Shown: piece by piece, positions 61,563 to 64,000 of the stretch
Position numbering within the stretch: position 1 is the stretch's first letter
Layout of the letters: every line of letters starts with the position of its first letter
Assembly: GCA_964036045.1 (NCBI GenBank)
Contig: OZ038382.1
Span: forward strand, 5,025,789-5,089,788
DNA from: Eutreptiella sp. 'Long Island Sound 2002'
Lineage: Eukaryota > Euglenozoa > Euglenophyceae > Eutreptiales > Eutreptiaceae
Direction: 5' to 3'
DNA length: 64,000 nucleotides
Position numbers and translations under genes: made by a program
The notes under the pieces: model-generated
Told to the model about the DNA's origin: nothing
Database searches by the model: none
Seen by the model: only the letters and a program-made list of their open reading frames with translations

Positions 61563-64000
61563 TGAAGCCGGTTCGGACCCCCGTGGCCATCTTGGGGTCA
61601 CTTGGGGTGTGTATCTATGTGCCGGCAAGCCGCCATTGGCTGATATCATGCTCTCCCATCCACCTGGACTAACCCGATGTGATAGTGTGATAGGTTTGGC
61701 CATTCCGGCTATGAGCGGCCATATTCAGAACCGAGGCACCGCCAGCGGAGATTTATATAGCAGAATATCAGGAATCAACAGGGTTTTATTATCATAATGT
61801 TTCCGTAATTTTTCAGCCTTTCGTTCTGATAGTCAATGTATCGGCGACTGTCAGTTGGCTCGCGATTTTGCGTTAACCGATTGGTTAACTGTTATTTCCA
61901 GATATTTTGGCGGAAGCGTTTCTGAAGGGTCAGATTTCATCTGTAAAGGGTTCGTTGCTTCCGCAAGGGGTCACTTGGGGTGTGTATCTATGTGCCGGCA
62001 AGCCGCCATTGGCTGATATCATACTCTCCCATCCACCTGGACTAACCCGATGTGATAGTGTGATAGGTTACGCCATTCCAGCTATGAGCGGCCATATTCA
62101 GAACCGAGGCACCGCCAGCGGAGATTTATATAGCAGAATATCAGGAATCAACAGGGTTTTATTATCATAATGTTTCCGTAATTTTTCAGCCTTTCGTTCT
62201 GATAGTCAATGTATCGGCGACTGTCAGTTGGCTCGCGATTTTGCGTTAACCGATTGGTTAACTGTTATTTCCAGATATTTTGGCGGAAACGTTTCTGAAG
62301 GGTCAGATTTCATCTGTAAAGGGTTCGTTGCTTCCGCAATTTTCTAAATAAGCACTCGAAAATTTAATCGGAATTTTTCGTGATGTCGAAATCGGATTTT
62401 CGACTTCGACATCGCCGCACTTGATTTGGACTTCTTCGAGTGGTCATACTCCTTCCCCTATGCCCGAATCAGGTTTCCCTTATACTTGCCACCCATTTGA
62501 CTTGGAGATATAAGGGAAACAAAATCGAATCGTGGGATCACTTGGAAGAGCCATATCTACGCGCGAGTGTGAGGAATGAGAATAAGGAAGGTTGGGTTGG
62601 AACTGCCTTGGTCTCAACTTAATTTAGGAAGCATCAAACGCCTTTGGTGCGCACACATGCCCGGTGTAGCAAGGGAAAAGGGTCAAGAAGGTATAAAGTG
62701 ATATATAACTCTTGGACCGTGCAACCGAATATTTTAATGCGACTTTCGAGTGTGCCGCATGGGTGTTGGGGTTGCATAGCAACTTTCCTTGGGTTCCTAC
62801 GTATTTTTAACGTGAAGTTATGTCAATGGAGGGACATGGCATATCATGGTGGGAGCCACATTTTGAGGGTATTTGTTATATGCATGGTATATGTTTGATA
62901 TGCTCACGCCCATGTTATATATCTTCGTGTGGCCGAGGAGATGGGGAGCCATACGTGACAAGGGCTTTGCCCATGTCCCAATTGTGGAATTCAAAGCGCT
63001 AGACAAAGTCTACCGCGTATGTATTGCTCATGGTATGTTTGACAAAGAGATCCATGGGTGCACTCCCATTTTCATGGGGCATGTAGATATTAGTGGCGAA
63101 GGTATCTCCATGCGCCCGATTGGGGATCCAACTGGGGGAATTGTTCGCAAATGGTTCCAATCATTTGTGTATTGAACCATGAGCGGATATCATGGGTGAG
63201 CATAGAGATATACTATCATGACAACTTTGTATTTGGTCATATTTTCATGTTTTTGACCTCAATTTTTGCTCATTTTTGCGTTTTGTGTACTCACCTGGTC
63301 AGCTTACAGCAAGAAGCCTATGGAGAGTCGAACCATGGTATGTTGTTCATATGTTGGCATATGCTTTGGAGTTGAACACCACCATATGCCGGATTGTGTA
63401 CTCTATTTGGCTTGGCGCACGAAGGATTTCAAGAATTGGTCTCAAGATCATGGGCTGACTTGGGCAGTGCGTGGCGCCCATATCCGAAAGGGTTTTGAGG
63501 GTAAAATGGGGATGTACATGGGCATTGGCCTTTGGTCTCTATCCTCCATGAATGGTAGACTTCGATTCCATGCATGCTTGGAGCCTTCGGATAAGTAGTA
63601 ACTTCAATTTTGAGCATATTTTGTGCATATGGCCAATATGGTGTGAATTGGCAGTTTTTTGACATGTTATGAGTTCAAACTCATAGGTCATTTCTCCAAG
63701 CCCATTCGACTCCAAGTCCATCCAAGGTTATGTCAGGGTAGGGCATGGTCCTGAGTGCCACTCTAGGCCATGACACGCCACCTTCCCTATTGGGCTAGGA
63801 TTTAGAGGCTTGGGAGTGAACACATTTTTGGGGTTTGTGTATTGACTTTTGACATATGGCATTTAGCCATCTTATTGGACTGGGTTCAGGGCATCATGTT
63901 GGTGAGTCAGGGGAAGGTCTTGAGTCCAGGGAATGTTGGGTCTATGGCTGTGATTGTGTAAGTTTCCATCTCTCCCCAACTTTGCTTCATATGTGTTCAT
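61563..64000 (+). repeat. 3' LTR of D1, right end outside the window
   Basis: It starts TGAAGCCGG like the 5' LTR and follows it closely except for one 373-bp tandem duplication. On that basis its end should fall about 300 bases beyond the window. Confidence 0.92.
61594..62339 (+). repeat. 373-bp tandem duplication in the 3' LTR of D1
   Basis: GGGGTCACTTGGGGTGTG at 61594 recurs at 61967, and each unit ends CTTCCGCAA. The 5' LTR has one unit only. The units differ at a few bases (for example TTTGGCC against TTACGCC). Confidence 0.92.

Larger units (their letters stand above)
50714..64000 (+). mobile_element. Ty3/gypsy element D1, complete except for its last bases
   Basis: It has a 5' LTR of 2363 bp, PBS, gag, pol, polypurine tract and a 3' LTR that runs out of the window. 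It inserted into the integrase gene of D2 in the opposite orientation; the left flank is ACCGC (50709-50713), the expected duplication. LTR differences are roughly a dozen substitutions by eye plus a 373-bp duplication in the 3' LTR. Both ORFs are open. Confidence 0.93.

Noticed and set aside
1-64000. CRISPR arrays, bacterial operons, rRNA genes
   Set aside because: None seen. The repeats are LTRs or local duplications, and the window is eukaryotic.

Overview
This is a eukaryotic nuclear window, probably from an alga or another protist with a repeat-rich genome. The evidence is split genes with GT-AG introns, a choline-transporter-like membrane protein, a PHD-finger protein, a secreted saposin-like protein, and about 48 kb of LTR retrotransposons of the Ty3/gypsy (chromovirus) type primed by initiator tRNA-Met. 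The sequence does not identify the species.

Layout. Positions 1-15964 are host-like DNA of low gene density, rich in G homopolymers. They hold parts of three minus-strand genes: a CTL/SLC44-like transporter (1278-3366, two exons recognised), a cysteine-rich saposin-like secreted protein (10660-11187), and a PHD-finger/coiled-coil protein with an hAT-transposase-like region (14182-15964). From 15965 to the end the window is one pile of nested retroelements. Element A1 (15965-22343) interrupts the PHD gene. Element B (22344-24625) sits in A1. Element D2, on the minus strand, sits in B and is seen as 24626-25851 plus 48011-50713. Element A2 (25852-48010) sits in the 3' LTR of D2. Element C (31581-42345) sits inside the reverse transcriptase of A2. 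Element D1 (50714 to beyond 64000) sits in the integrase of D2. Two insertions (A2, TGCCC; C, CTCAT) show complete 5-bp target-site duplications. The other right-hand borders must lie beyond the window.

How the elements work. Each family encodes Gag (capsid plus a zinc-binding motif) followed in the same reading frame by protease, reverse transcriptase, RNase H, integrase and a C-terminal chromodomain. In A, C and D the Gag and Pol parts are separated by in-frame stop codons, with no frameshift, which points to stop-codon readthrough. In C the UAG is followed at once by a possible pseudoknot. In B, C and D the gag start codon lies inside the 5' LTR and the frame runs through the primer-binding site, so all three Gag proteins carry the same PBS-encoded Gly-Ser-Arg-Gly in the same phase. 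In A, C and D a segment resembling the Dam-like methyltransferase domain of DIRS elements lies between protease and reverse transcriptase.

C has two LTRs that look identical by eye and intact open frames, so it is very young and may be competent. A1 and B are broken by point mutations, frameshifts and later insertions. A2 is intact apart from the conserved stops, one extra UGA, and the C insertion.
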